Positions 11,248 to 23,363 of a DNA stretch of 64,000 bases are shown piece after piece. Numbering within the stretch: the stretch's first letter is position 1; every line of letters starts with the position of its first letter. Source of the stretch: Gnetum montanum (Eukaryota > Streptophyta > Gnetopsida > Gnetales > Gnetaceae); assembly GCA_015680685.1 (NCBI GenBank), contig MNCI01018059.1, forward strand, positions 1,238,207-1,302,206, given 5' to 3'. The notes under the pieces were generated by a model. The model was not told the origin of the DNA and did no database searches. It was given only the letters and a program-made list of their open reading frames with translations. The position numbers and the translations under genes are program-made.

Positions 11248-13620
11248 ATGTCTTCTCTCTCAAGCATGATGATGCTAAACTATTGGTCTCACAACAGTGC
11301 AAGGTGGTATATATTCATCCAGATGAGTATGTGCTTGATTTCACCTTCATCCTACACCAAATGAATAACTGCGATGACGTGATATGGAAGGCAACATTAT
11401 AATGCCTCCTAATCGATTTGTGACCATGATACTGCTTCAAACTTGTAAGAAGTTAGGGATCCATGATCTTCAAGAGGAGTACATTATGCATGATTACGAC
11501 TAGTAAGACTACCATCCCACTGAAACACAACATTGGAGAGATCAATACCAAAAGAAGCAACATGAGTTTGTAAAGGGGAAATGGTTCACCAATTCCTTGT
11601 TTTTGCTAAACCAAGATGACAATGAGGACCCTCTCTTTGGGGGCTCTCAACATGAAAATTCTCCACCCCTTATTACTAATGATGGGGGTGTGAACTTAAA
11701 TCTACATTCTGCTATTCATAAACCAGGTCTAGGTAAAGATGACAGTCAAGGTAGGGGCTTGGACAAGCATCAAGATGATAAGAAACTTGATGAACATGGC
11801 CATGACAACCAAAGGGGAGTTTGTAGATATCATGGTGATGGCAGTTATCCTCCCTTTTCATCCTCTTCATCTACATCTTCTTCTTTTGATTTTGAAAATG
11901 TCACAAAAGGAACCATCTCGACGGAGGTGAGTAATAGGACAATAATACTATTTTCCATGCCCACAATAATCGAAGGGGTAACAAAGGACATCATTGGTAA
12001 TAATGAAATAATGATGATGATGAGCCTTTGCTAGCAACTTGAAGCATGTTTAACATTGTAGATGTAGTTAAGATCCTAACTAGGCATGTGAAAGATGGTT
12101 GGATCAAGTACTTAGACATGAATAATATCCCAAGATTTGATGGGGGATATAACTTTGATCCACAAAACCATGTACAAGCCTTTCACGATGCCTATGCCTT
12201 ACAAAACATAGAGAATGATTAGAAAAAATTGAAGTTATTCCCCAGGACACTCATCACATAGGTAGAAAGTTGGTACCAATCCTTGAAACTAGAATCCATT
12301 TGTAGATGGAGTACCATGCTAAAACTATTTAATGACAAATACCAAACATACTCTATAGAGTCTAATTTGAGAAGGAAAATCCAAGGTTGGACAGAGGGAA
12401 CACATGAACCCTTGGATGCCACCATGGATAGATATTGTACTCTTTTACATTGATGTCATAGCCATGGTTATCCTCAGAGGAAATAACTTCGCCACATCAT
12501 AGATGGGCTCAAGTAGAAACCAGAAGAACTCTTGGGGTTTCTGCCCAAAGGAGACTATTCGACCTACAAGCTCATCAGATACAAATGCTGATAGAGTAGG
12601 TAGCAAAACAAGAAGATAATTTGTGAAAAAAGGAAAGTATAGAAGAATATAATAGGGATCCTTCCATCAGGAAAAGGGAGGTCTAATTCTATGATGAGGA
12701 GGATTCACCACTCAACAATGTGATGAACAGGAAAACCTTGCCCATCAAAAAATCTATTTATGATATTTCAACAAAAGGTTGATAAATTATGGGACTCTTT
12801 GGATGAGAAATTCCAAAATACTATGAAGGTTGTTGAAGAATCCAAAGAGTAAAATAGTGAATGCAACCATAGGAGGCAGAAATAAGCTAAATGTGCCTAC
12901 TAAAGAGGTAAGGATAAAGCTATTATAGTAGAAGAAGTTGTGGAGATAGACTCTAATGATAATGTTGGGTGTGACATTTGTCAATATGAACATCTGAAGG
13001 GATGTTGCCCTATGGTGCCACACTTACAAGAGTTTAGGATGTACATGCTAAATCCTTGACTAGCACAGAGGTAAGCACCCAAAAGATTACCTTATCCTTA
13101 AGGCAATCCAAGGTAGTTCCACCAACAACAACAAGCTTACTATCCAAGTGGAGCTCCACCACAACTGTATGAGCAATACCAACAGTGGCAGCAACCATAG
13201 TCATGGCAAATGCCACCACCAAAATAGTAGTACTCTTACAAGTAACCAAATCCATACTCTACGAATCTCTGCAAGTGATGCCTCATTTCAACATCATTAT
13301 TATCTTCTAGAGTACAATCAAACTCATTCATCATCTACTCAAGGGAAGCCCCCATATTTATATCACCCTTTGCATCCATCTACACACATCCCTCTATCCT
13401 CAATCTAGTTACCTCCTACTCTGTTCATGCAATGGGAAATTCCACCACAACCACAGCAATGAAATGCTACGAGGGCTATAAATTTACAATTGGCCTTCCA
13501 ACCAAGTGATTCAAATAATCAATCCAGGAAATGACCATTTTTTCAACCCAACAGTCCTTCCAAACCCTCACAACCCAATGCAGCTAGTTGCCTTGTATCT
13601 CTAGCATCCACATCCTTTAC
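11248..13620 (+). pseudogene. gag of element C
   Basis: This is the structural (capsid-like) polyprotein of the retrotransposon. From an ATG at 11248 (MSSLSS) the frame parallels gag of B, which starts MSSSSS. It has a Ser/His-rich middle (11800-11930) and the conserved block from about 12060 (KYLDMNNIPRFDGGY, then AFHDAYALQN). Next is a retrotransposon-gag region to 12590 (ESWYQSLKLESI, LFNDKYQTYS) and a Cys/His motif at 12970-13032 (CDICQYEHLKGCC). The C-terminal part is Gln/Pro-rich. Many premature stops make it non-functional. Confidence 0.75.
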
Positions 13621-13659
13621 ATTAAATACATTCGAGAGCCCTTCAAAAAAAATGTTACC

Positions 13660-14120
13660 TAAGATTTGTACTATGATGTTAACTCATGTTTTCTCTGATT
13701 GGATCAAGGCTGGCAACCTTCCCATGAAAAGATCTAACCCAAGAAGTCCTCTTATTTACATGTAGAGCACTAGACATGAGCCATGCAAGGCTCTTCATGA
13801 TTTTGGTTCTAGTGTTAACCTCATTTCCTATGACATGTACAAGGCCTAGAACCTACCACCTCTTACGAAAAACAATATCCATTAGGAATTGGTAGACCAA
13901 TCAATCACTATCCCTTTAGGATTAGTGGAGGACACTATGATTATAGTTTGTGGGTGGTCTTATCCTACCGATTTTCTAGTGATTAAGGTAGAAAATTGCA
14001 AATGTGACTTTTCCATCATTATGTGACGTGCATGGTTAAGCATTATTGATGCATGAATGGGCATTAAGGACCTCTCCTTAAAATTTCTAAGGAAAATAAA
14101 TTTGTTTGGCTTGAGAAGAA
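13660..14120 (+). pseudogene. Retropepsin-like protease of element C
   Basis: This is an aspartic protease domain that would cut the polyprotein. The active-site loop reads ALHDFGSSVNLIS (D-F-G in place of D-S-G or D-T-G). The distal flap region reads DFLVIKVENCKCDFSIIM, where B has DFPIIMGRPWLSTIDA. At least three in-frame stops are present. Confidence 0.7.
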
Positions 14121-14680
14121 GCGAGTTCTATGCATTGTGTACAATGATAATAGGTGCAATTATGTGCAGAAAATCTAGTTCATTAAAAGTACATTTATTA
14201 AAGCATGCAATCAATGTGCACATGAAATGGATATCCAAAGGTTCTTCTACACAACAGCCACAAAACAAGAGGGTACCAAATGGTTGACTACTAACTCTGA
14301 TAGTAACACACTATGCATGGAACCTACTGAGAGCCTGACATGTGCCTATGTCGAGGGCATGGATGAACTTGAGCAAGTTCATCACCAACTCTCTAATGAT
14401 GAAGATGATGATACATGTGGGGGAGAGTTGGAAATCCCTAATAATTTTAAGCTAGAGCCCCTAGAGTTAAAAACTCTGCTAGTCGACATGGAGTATGCAT
14501 TTTAAAAAATGGTAAGCCAATCATAATCAATACAAATCTTGCTCCTAAATAAAAAACAAGCTGTTGGAGGTGGTCAAAAAATGGCCAACAACCTTTGCTT
14601 GGTCATATCTTGAGCTAACCAGAATTGATCCAAGGATATGCCAACATCGTATTTACATCGACCTAGCCATGAATCCAAGA
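14121..14680 (+). pseudogene. Protease-RT linker of element C
   Basis: An acidic, low-complexity linker, with its clearest open stretch at 14227-14505. It joins protease and RT as is usual in this branch of gypsy elements. No domain is recognised. Confidence 0.4.
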
Positions 14681-14689
14681 AGGTAGTCA

Positions 14690-15170
14690 CAAAGGTGGCT
14701 AAACCCCAAGTTGAAGCAGATCTTCAAAGAGGAAATAGAACAACTCCTCAAGGCAAGGTTCATCTATCCCATTGTAGATAGTGAGTGGGTTAGCCCACTC
14801 GTAATTGTGTCAAAGAAAGATGGCAAGTGGTGGGTCTACATCAACTTTAGGCTGTTGAATATGGAAATATTTAAAGATAACTTTCCATTGCCATTTTTGG
14901 ACCAAGTGTTGGAAAATATATCTAGGCATTAATATTATAGCTTCTTGTATGATTATAGTGGCCATAACCAAATCCAAATTGCACTTGAAGATCAAGCCAA
15001 AACAACATTCATGAGCCCTTGGGGGACTTTTTCATATTGCAAGATGTTGTTCAGTTTGTGCAATGCCCCTACAACATTCTAATGCCTAATCCTTAGTATT
15101 TTTCAACAGCAGATTATTGGCAAGGTAAAAGTCTTTATGGATGACTTCTCTACTTATGGGGCTACAATTG
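14690..15170 (+). pseudogene. Reverse transcriptase of element C
   Basis: The RNA-dependent DNA polymerase domain. Motifs in order: YPIVDSEWVSPLVIVSKKDG (14766-14825), NFRLLN, NFPLPFLDQVLE (14880-14915), QAKTTFMSPWGTFSYCKM (near 15000), LCNAPTTF, and the catalytic box VFMDDF at about 15131-15148 with both aspartates present. The upstream palm residues are readable across stops. It is the only RT in the window with its catalytic box preserved. Confidence 0.85.
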
Positions 15171-15199
15171 AACAAGCTTGGATTGCCTTGAGCAAGTAC

Positions 15200-15960
15200 T
15201 AAAAAGATGTGTTGAAATAAACCTTAGGCTCAATTGGTAAGAAAGCTATTTAATGGCCCAGGAAGGCATAGTACTAGGGCATAAAATTACTCAAGCAGAG
15301 ATTGAGGTAGACTTAGAAAAGATAAGGATCATCCAAGGAATCACACATTAACCAGAGATGGTCAAAGACGTTCAATTATTCCTTAGACACACTGGCTACT
15401 ACTGGTGGTTTATAGAGAATTTCTCTAAGATGGCAAAGTCATTGGTTAAGCTTTCAAAGAAAGATGCTCCATTCATCTGGACCAAGGAATGTGAACATAT
15501 ATTCCAATAGCTAAAGAAAAAACTCTTAGAAACTACAATTTTAGAAGCACCACGTTGGTCCAAACCATTTCACATAATGATTGTTGCATCTAATTATGCC
15601 TTGGGAGCCTTGCTTACGTAGTTGGACAATAAGAAACATCCACATTACATCAAATACGTGAGCTAAAGCATTGTGGGTGCACAATTGAATACACCACAAC
15701 TGAGAAAGAACTAATGACAATGGTGTATGCTCTTGAAAAGTTTAGGCACTATGTGCTTTGCTATCAAATGTTTATGCACATAGATCACAGTGCCATTCGC
15801 TTCCTAATGAACAAGCCAACAATAAGTCCCCTTATCATATGATGGCTCATGATCTTGCAAGAATTCAATCTCACAATGGTAGATTAGAAAGGAACTAAGA
15901 ATGTGATCGTTGATCACTTGTCTCAATTGCGATGGAATAACAAAGGGAAGAAAAGTCCAT
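15200..15960 (+). pseudogene. RT connection and RNase H of element C
   Basis: This region covers the connection and RNase H domain that removes RNA from the hybrid. Readable pieces are ALGALLT near 15600, TTEKELMTMVYALEKFRHY (about 15700-15755), MHIDHSAIRFLMNKP (about 15775-15820) and IVDHLSQL (about 15910). The TEKE, DH and DHLS signatures are typical of gypsy RNase H. Frameshifts separate the segments. Confidence 0.8.
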
Positions 15961-16049
15961 TATCTAATCTATTTCCTAATGAAATTTTATTTGTCACTAA
16001 AATAAATGAATAAATGCCTATAAAACCAAAATGGTATGATGACATCCTC

Positions 16050-17260
16050 ACTTAGCAGATGCCACAAGATTTGGACCATAGGAAGAAACAACAGTTTCTT
16101 CATCAGGCTAAGTACTTCATGGAAATCAAAAAATACCTTTATAAGGTGTGTGCTAATGGCTAGTTTGTTGGTGTGTCCCTAATGTAGATCAATTATGGGT
16201 TCTCTAAGATGCTCATGAAGGCCCTTGTGGAGACCAATATACTAGTAGATGCATGACCATAGAAATCCTTATGATAGGATACTATTGACCAACAATTTTT
16301 AGGGATGACCACCAATTTGTTTGATCTTGTGAGCATTGTCAATGAGATGGTGGGATGACCACACGAATGGAGGGTTCTCAATAATGGATTTAACTATTGA
16401 ACCCCTTTAACATATGGGTCCCATCACACCCATGTACAATGGAAAGACAGACATCATTGTAGCTGTTGACTACTGTACCAAATGAGTAGAGGTAGTAGCT
16501 ATCACTGACTATACATCATCTACTATTGCTCGATTTGTACAACAAAATGTTATAAATAGGTTTGGGATGCCATGTGCACTGATTTCTAACAATGGAACTC
16601 ATATTACAAGTGCCACTTTTCAAAAACTCATGCAATGCTTATGTGTCAAACATAAATTAACAACACCCTATCACCCTTAAGCTAATGGTCAAGTAAAGGT
16701 AACTAACAAGGATATTACAAAGATTCTAACAAGAACTATTAGCAAATATAAAAGAGAGTGGAGCACAAAACTTAATGATGTCCTTTGGGCCTACCACTCA
16801 ACATGGAAACTTCCTATTGGCTACTCTCCTTATGAGTTACTATACAGAAAACTTCTAATGCTCCTAATTCAATCCAAGCTCTGTACACTCTCAACAACCT
16901 GTGATCTAAATCTTGACCTAATTCTGGCACAAAAAGAAAGATTAATCAACCTCAACATTCTAGAAAAAAATTGATTAGTGGCCTATCTTTGAATGAAGTG
17001 CACAAGGCATTTAATAAGCAACAACATGACCTTAGAATATGAAAAGTGAAATTTCATTCAGGAGATAAGGTTCTTTATTAGAACCCCACATACATACCTC
17101 AGAAAACTAAATTCAAAACATTGTGGGAAGGGCCTTATATAATTAATCAAACCTTTCCTTCTGGGACCATGATCATTTAAAAACCTGAAAACCCAAATAA
17201 AAAGCAATTGGTCAACATCCAATAGGTAAAGCCTTTCATTAAGCCTAAGCAAGCTAGTGC
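16050..17260 (+). pseudogene. Integrase of element C
   Basis: The DNA-strand-transfer enzyme. The HHCC-type zinc region is partly readable (YYWPTIFRDDHQFV near 16280, then CEHCQ). In the core the first Asp is kept (VAVDYCTK near 16457). The second is changed to Asn (SNNGTHITSATF near 16590) and the Glu to Lys (ANGQVKVTNKD near 16683), so the DDE triad is broken. The C-terminal part runs to about 17260. Stops replace Trp and Gln positions of the family. Confidence 0.85.
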
Positions 17261-17269
17261 AACAAATAC

Positions 17270-18850
17270 CTTAATGGATGGACAACCATGCTTAATTTTT
17301 CATATCTCCTCCTTCCAAGACATTTTTGGGGGACATGGTTATCCATACTAATCATACATGTGGCTCCTCAATTTTTATATTTTTTATTTTACACATTTTT
17401 TTCTTTGCAATTTGTTTCTTTCACATCTTTTTTGTTTTCAAACTTTTTTCTATTTTTACACCATTTTTTGTTTTACATCATCATTAATAAATTTGAAATT
17501 TTCTTAAATATTTTACACTTTCTTATATATTTTATATTATTTTTAGTGTGTGATTTTCATTATTTTTGCTAATAAAAGTGCTTTATTGCAATAGGACACA
17601 ATGGTGATATAGCTGCTACTAATGGTGGTTTATGCCTAATGTTTTGTTTGCTAATGTTTGGTTTCTATTTTTAAATTTTTGTACTGATGGCTAAGTCATG
17701 GTTTCTTTTTCATGGAACAAGTAATGAGTCCATGACATCCATCCATTGGAAAACTCTATAGTTTTTCTTATTTTGGAAGTTTGAGGTCCCTTTAATTAAA
17801 TAAAATTTTAATAAATTTGTGACCTTGGTATTTTTTGTATTTGGGAAGGATTCAAAGGTTTGCACATGGTGTGGCTTCAAGGGGACTCAATAGTCTTTGT
17901 ACTCTTTTACTTACTTGGGTGCTTGAGTGTTTTCATAGACTTCTTATTGTTCCATGTCAACCAATAATAGGAAGTTGAATAGACTATTTACATGGTGTGG
18001 TTCCCATCCAAAAAAAAAAAAACATAGTGGGAATTCAAAGCACATCCCTTAGAAAAATAAACATGCTACAAGCACTAGTTATAAAACTAGAAAGACACGG
18101 TAGCCATGCCTGAAGGTCCCCTCTAACTAAGCCTTTCTCTCACTTTCTACTTATCTTTTCTTCTCTTTATGAAATAGTGGTTATTTTGTGGGAACACCCT
18201 TATGTCTTGGGGAGGTGGATCCATCTTGGAGTGGTGACGTGAAGTCACTGAATGAGGTTGGTTTTGGTATGGACTAAGGATGGATCTTTTTAGGTCATTT
18301 TAAACACAAAAATCCACAAGAGACTTATTATTACCTCAATTTGGAATTCCATTCCACCTTTTCCATCATCTATCTATGCTGTCTATAACTCACCTCACTA
18401 CCAAAGTCCATGTTCTTGATTTGGTGTCTTGGTCTAACATACTTAACTTCTTAGGTAGAATCTTCTGTGTTTTGGTCCTTAACTTCCATTGACAATTAAT
18501 CACCTATGGGGCCTATGAACTCCTTAGGTCAAGGTTATGCAAGGGCAAACAAGGCATGTGCCTGCTATGGGGAGGACCCACTTGCATCTCTCTTAGTTTT
18601 TCGTTAAGCACCTTATCCTTGGACATTCTTGTAATCAAAATCTTTCATACACCTATCTTTTACATCAAATCATGTGCTCCTTTACATATTTTGTTCAGTA
18701 AACATGTTCTCGATCAACTATTTCAATTTTTAAGCTTTTAAAGATGCTCTTCAAAAATTTCATCATATTCTTAGCTTTTCTTAGACTCCATAGACCCCAA
18801 ATTCATTAAAAAATTCCTTGTAGTTTTTTAAGATATTCAAAATTCAAATT
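17270..18850 (+). other. Shared non-coding module of element C
   Basis: There is no open frame of note. From about 17460 to 18690 the sequence is collinear with 57640-58860 in D and, on the minus strand, with about 38320-37620 in B. It begins with T-rich sequence containing TTTTACACATTTTT-like units. It contains the conserved hairpin at 17993-18050, followed by GCTACAAGCACTAGTTAT and a block ending GGGGAGGACCCACTTGCAT (18570-18588). Such conservation in elements otherwise full of mutations marks it as a functional part of the lineage, perhaps an RNA signal. Confidence 0.75.
17993..18050 (+). other. Conserved hairpin, element C copy
   Basis: TTCCCA (18001-18006) pairs with TGGGAA (18028-18033) across an A-rich loop. 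GTGT/ACA outside can extend the stem. D and B have hairpins at the same place with different stem bases but kept pairing. Confidence 0.65.
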
Positions 18851-19010
18851 TTTTCCTATGGGCTCTGTATACAAGGCCCCATCAACAGAGTAGACATGTA
18901 TACAAGGCATCATATACACAACCCCCTCAACGTAGTAGAAAAATACTATATATATATATATATATATGCACAAACCCACTTTGAAATTTTTACATTTTCT
19001 CACAAACACT
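18850..19010 (+). promoter_or_regulatory. U3-like promoter region before third ORF of C
   Basis: GGCCCCATCAAC (18873-18884) and a tandem TGTATACAAGGC motif lie about 70-90 bases before a TA run (about 18950-18967). The same GGCCCCATC plus TATA arrangement occurs in the element's LTR near 22555-22587. It may be an internal promoter for the downstream ORF. No transcript evidence is available. Confidence 0.35.
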
Positions 19011-19399
19011 AAGGGATTTTTTCAAGTTTTCAAAGCCCAGAACCTTCTAGAGCCCATAACTTCCTAACCACTTATCCAAATCACTTCATTCTTTGACCTT
19101 ACAGCTATTGTAGGTAAGCTCTTCATCGTGGGGAGCCACAAATGTGCCATTTTTAATAGAAATTTTTTTGCCATTTTTCTAACTCCCACAAAGGTTTAAC
19201 TAAGAAATTAACTATTAAACCCCAAATTACAAGAGTTAAACCTTTCCAACAAGATTTGGTGACATTTATAATAAATAATTAATAAAATAATCAATCTACC
19301 ATGGTCCAACCTTAGCCAAAGTGTAACTGACTAATAAGAGAAGGTATTTCAAAATTTAAAGTTACATAATATATCTACTAATCCATGGATGTGTTGTGA

Positions 19400-22200
19400 T
19401 CATAGATGGCATTAAAAGGGAAACACACGCAAGAAACAAGACCATCTCAACCAAGGAAGAAACAACCTAAAATGAGAAGGGGCCAAGAACAAGCCTAAGA
19501 AGAACCACTTACAACCCATGCCATAGGTTCTCTTAGGGAAGAGGCCAATGTGGAATCTATTTGATAGATTCTAAAACTAGCAATAGCAATAGAACATTCC
19601 CACTAGGATGATGCACCAGTTGAACAAGAAAATATTGATGTGACCTTTACAGAAGACTACCTAAATCAAATCAGATTGAGGGAGGTCCAAAAAATAGTGT
19701 TCCAAGAGTTGAACTTTGGCCCTTTCTTGGAGCATGTACCAAAAGAAGTGTAGGACCAACTTAATGCCTCTTCCATGTGGCCAATCATCATTTCCACCAG
19801 GGAGTGGTACATGGGAGAGACATTTTTATTTTAAAAAAATATGTAGGTAAAATCAATGTTAAAAATCAAAGACATCTTAGTGTTCTACTCCATGAAAGCC
19901 ACTACTGAAGTATTTGGGTTGCCAAAATAGGGGAGAATCTTGCTATGATTCCAATGCAAGTAGACCCTAGCATCAAGAAAGAATGGATGTGGTGGTGTTA
20001 TGGTGTCGACCACATGGATTTTGGCTTATTCACATTGGTAGAAAGAATCCACTACAAGATTACAACCTTTCATCTAAATCCCATAGTGAGGCCTACCAAA
20101 ATCACAATCTTTTCTACCCATGCATGTGCCACTCTAAGTGGGAGATTCCCTATCAACCTTCCATAGCTAATCTATTTAGAGATGGAGAAGCAATTTAAAG
20201 AAAATGAACATGGAAGGAAGGCACTCCCCTCCCATGCCTCATCAAAAAACTTTATTAAAGGGGAAGAATAGTCCGTTATACAAATGATGTTGTTAGGCAT
20301 GCTCCAACAACTAATTAAGCAAAGATGATGAAAGATAATATGCCTACAACAACCATTCAAGAAGAGAAGTAGTAACCATTGCCTTCACCTACCACTCAAA
20401 AAACTATGTTGAATGTCGCTATAGAAACCCAATGGTTGTGTGAGTACTAAGAATGACTCTTGAGTGAACAAGAGCAACGAGCAGGCACGAGTGCCAAGGA
20501 CTTATCTATGTATCAGTCAACAATGAGTCACCTAAATGAGGTAGCTTGAATAATTATCCTAATAAGTGGAAGTGGATCCTTTCTCAACCTAAATAATGTA
20601 GTTGTCCATAAGATTGAATCCTAGCACTAGAGAGGCCACGGTATCTCTCATAGAATAGCAACCACTCATAGAAATCTCTATGAATGCCATGACCTTTTCA
20701 ATGCTCTTGGAGGAAGGTGAGGGGGCAATAGTATTGGTGATGCAGCACCAAGGAGCAAAGATAGCAGCATAGGTGGTTGCTGACCAAATTACTAAAATCC
20801 TTAGTGCACTTGTAGTGTCTATACTAGACGTCACTATACTAAAAAGATGTGCAGATGTCTGCGGGGACCACAAGTGGAAAAATAAATGTAACATAACATG
20901 AAGAACTACTGTACAAACTAGTGGGAATTGAGAAACTACTTTCAAATGTCTTTAATCTACTAGACAATATTATTGTAATGTAATTAGAGTTGCTAAAGGT
21001 AAGGGGCAAAAACATCATCTTGGAGGAGCAACTCAAAATAGCCAAGGAATTGAACAAATGTTTAGTTGTTGAAGTAGCTAAATTAAGAGCCCAAATTGCT
21101 AATCCTACATTTCTCAACCAAGAAATAACAAAATATGAAGCTCTTAAATAGCTTCACACTAAACTAAAAGGGGTTGAGGATGCAATGGAGATGACGGTGT
21201 TCTACCGATCCTTGATAGAGGCTACACAACACAAAATTCACAATGCCTTAGATCAAACCCACCAAGAGAATGTATAATTGACTATAGAGAACTGTAGAAT
21301 GTTGATGAGTACAAACAACAATTAATCAACTTCATCCATCAACAAAAAGAGCAACTAGCTAGAGTGAACATAGAGCTAAGGAGATTGGCAACAGAAAATA
21401 GAAACCTCTCCTTGAAGAAGGCCTATGCCCTTTGCCAAAAGACTATGATAGAGGTAGCCACCTAGAAATCAGAGGCTCTCAAATTTAAGAGAGTCAAGGA
21501 TCATTATAGAGATTAGGTTAGTCTACAAAAAGAAGTGAATGAAAAACACATCCAGTTAGCAAAGGCAGAAGTGAATGAAACCTTCTAACAACTTTAGCAA
21601 GGAAGAGAATTCTGGCAAGCCATTGTTGATGGGATAAATACCTACAATAAGGTAGAAATCTACATGAAGGAGTTGTAAATTAAGGAGATGATGGAATACA
21701 TTGAGCTTGCAAATCTAGCCATGTTGACTATCGAACGGTTGTGGTCAAAATTAGAAAAGTAGGTGGCTAACTCGTACTTGTTGTACGAGGCTAAGTTCAA
21801 GTATCACAAGGACACCAAGTAGAAGCTTATAGTGGCAAACGCTGAACTTGAATTTCTCAAGGGCAAGTACACTAATCAAAGATCTATAGCTGAGAACTTA
21901 GCCAGAAGGATGAACAACTACCAAGAGCTGCAAAATGCAATTAAGGTCTTTGATATCAAGTGAAAACAATTCGTTGCCTTGTTTATTAATACTAAGGAAT
22001 TGTTCCTAGTGATTCCTTGTCTATGAGATATCCCTATTCCAACCCACATTAGTGATGTCGCATACACTATGAATGATCTCTGGAGTAAGGACAACCACAA
22101 CTACCTTAGCCACTACATGTGCCCAAAGTCGACGAAGGTCCTTCAAAACCTCAAGAGCCTCCACCACTTGGGATTATTTGATCTTCTCCACTGCCTTCAT
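19400..22200 (+). pseudogene. Third ORF of element C, coiled-coil-like
   Basis: This is a decayed open frame after integrase, in the position where Tat/Athila-type elements carry an extra or env-like ORF. The first part (19400-20170) reads as a globular-looking region (QELNFGPFLEHVPKEV, ISTREWYMGETF). From about 21000 to 21950 the frame is rich in Leu, Glu, Lys and Gln in heptad-like order (LEEQLKIAKELNKCLVVEVA, LVANAELEFLKGKYTNQ), suggesting a long coiled coil. Stops are frequent. I do not recognise the family and see no clear membrane segment. Confidence 0.55.
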
Positions 22201-22399
22201 GCCAGCAAAGGACATGCTCTCTAATTTTATGCAGTCATTTCATGGTGTTTAATTTTGTATCATGAACACCATAATTTTTCTAATGTGTTGACTTGTACAC
22301 TTGGGCACTTAGTTTTGTTATGTCAATTTGTTATGTTAAGAGTTAGTCAATAATCCCATACCTTCCCAATTTTGTAAAGGAACTCAAGAATGACTTTTC

Positions 22400-22419
22400 A
22401 TTTAATCATGGGGAGATGA
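22400..22419 (+). other. Polypurine tract of element C
   Basis: ATGGGGAGATGA directly precedes the 3' LTR. The block before it (TTTTGTAAAGGAACTCAAG, 22370-22388) is shared with B and D. Confidence 0.7.
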
Positions 22420-23358
22420 TGATTGTCAAAGTGTCATGTCGATGGACCCCTATGGACATGGCCTTGTCAATGGGCCCCTATCGATAGGGCCCTATTTACA
22501 TGATGTTGCCTCGTTGATGGGGCTACATCGATGTAGCATTTGCTATGTCTACGGGGCCCCATCGATGCAACCTTAAAACTATAAATACAAGCTTACAATC
22601 ATCTTATAATGGGGAGTCAAGTCATAGTAGTAGTCAAAATCTTATAGTTTTTACATTTAAAAGTTAGAATATTTTCCCAAGTGCCTATAGTAGGAGTCAT
22701 TGAGTGTACGGATCTTAATTCGAGCATTGTTGTACCAAAGCACAAGAGTATGTGCGGAAATAAAGATGAGCTTCTTGATAAACCTTGTAGCATTTTGGAT
22801 AGTTTAAATGTTTTAATCAAGCATTTAATGTTTTTAGCTATTTATTCAATGTTCCTTAGTAATTAAGCTAATTAAGTAATTAAGTGACATAAGCTAAATA
22901 GCGATTAAGCAAACACATAAGTATGATCGCTTTGAGCATACATATGATGTTTGGTAATCCCAACAATGCTTAACGCTTAGTAATCCAACAACGTTATATG
23001 TGTTTAGGATATGTACGACAAGTGGTACTGAATACTTATGTTAGGACTAGTTAAACAATAGTTAGCCCATTAGATTAAAGTAGACATTAAATTACTTTAT
23101 TCTTTATCTTGTTTATTTTAAGCATCAAAACCATAAAGTATAAAATGACAAAACATCATATGCCTCGATTACACTTAACCATACCTTTGTACATCACAAG
23201 TGTAATTGGAAAGACAACAAATGACCATTAGGGCAAGGTTTACTTCCTAAACGACTAGTGTACTAGAAGACATAGAGTCCACGGGATTTGACTAAATTGT
23301 GCATGAACACTTCGTGATTCTTATGGTTGAGCATAGGGGTACCTTTTGTCACTCATCA
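22420..23358 (+). repeat. 3' LTR of element C
   Basis: This 939-bp partner of 10191-11094 starts TGAT and ends CTCATCA. Its U3 (22440-22565) is dense in short GC palindromes (GGGCCC, TATCGATA, GGGGCCCC). TATA box at 22580-22587. Confidence 0.85.
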
Positions 23359-23363
23359 AAAGG

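Larger units (their letters stand above)
10191..23358 (+). mobile_element. Element C: full-length gypsy retrotransposon
   Basis: An LTR retrotransposon of about 13.2 kb lies between LTRs 10191-11094 and 22420-23358. It is flanked by CAAGG (10186-10190) and AAAGG (23359-23363), a 5-bp target duplication with one mismatch, and is inserted into the hAT pseudogene. The order is PBS, gag, protease, RT, RNase H, integrase, non-coding module, third ORF, polypurine tract. The order, tRNA-Asp-type PBS and extra 3' ORF fit the Tat/Athila-like branch of plant Ty3/gypsy. LTR divergence is clearly the highest of the lineage (roughly 15% by eye), so this copy is old. All coding parts carry stops. Confidence 0.9.

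Noticed and set aside
17288-17572. 94-codon hydrophobic ORF that looks like a membrane protein
   Set aside because: It is a translation of the T-rich head of the non-coding module. The same region in D and B has no such frame.
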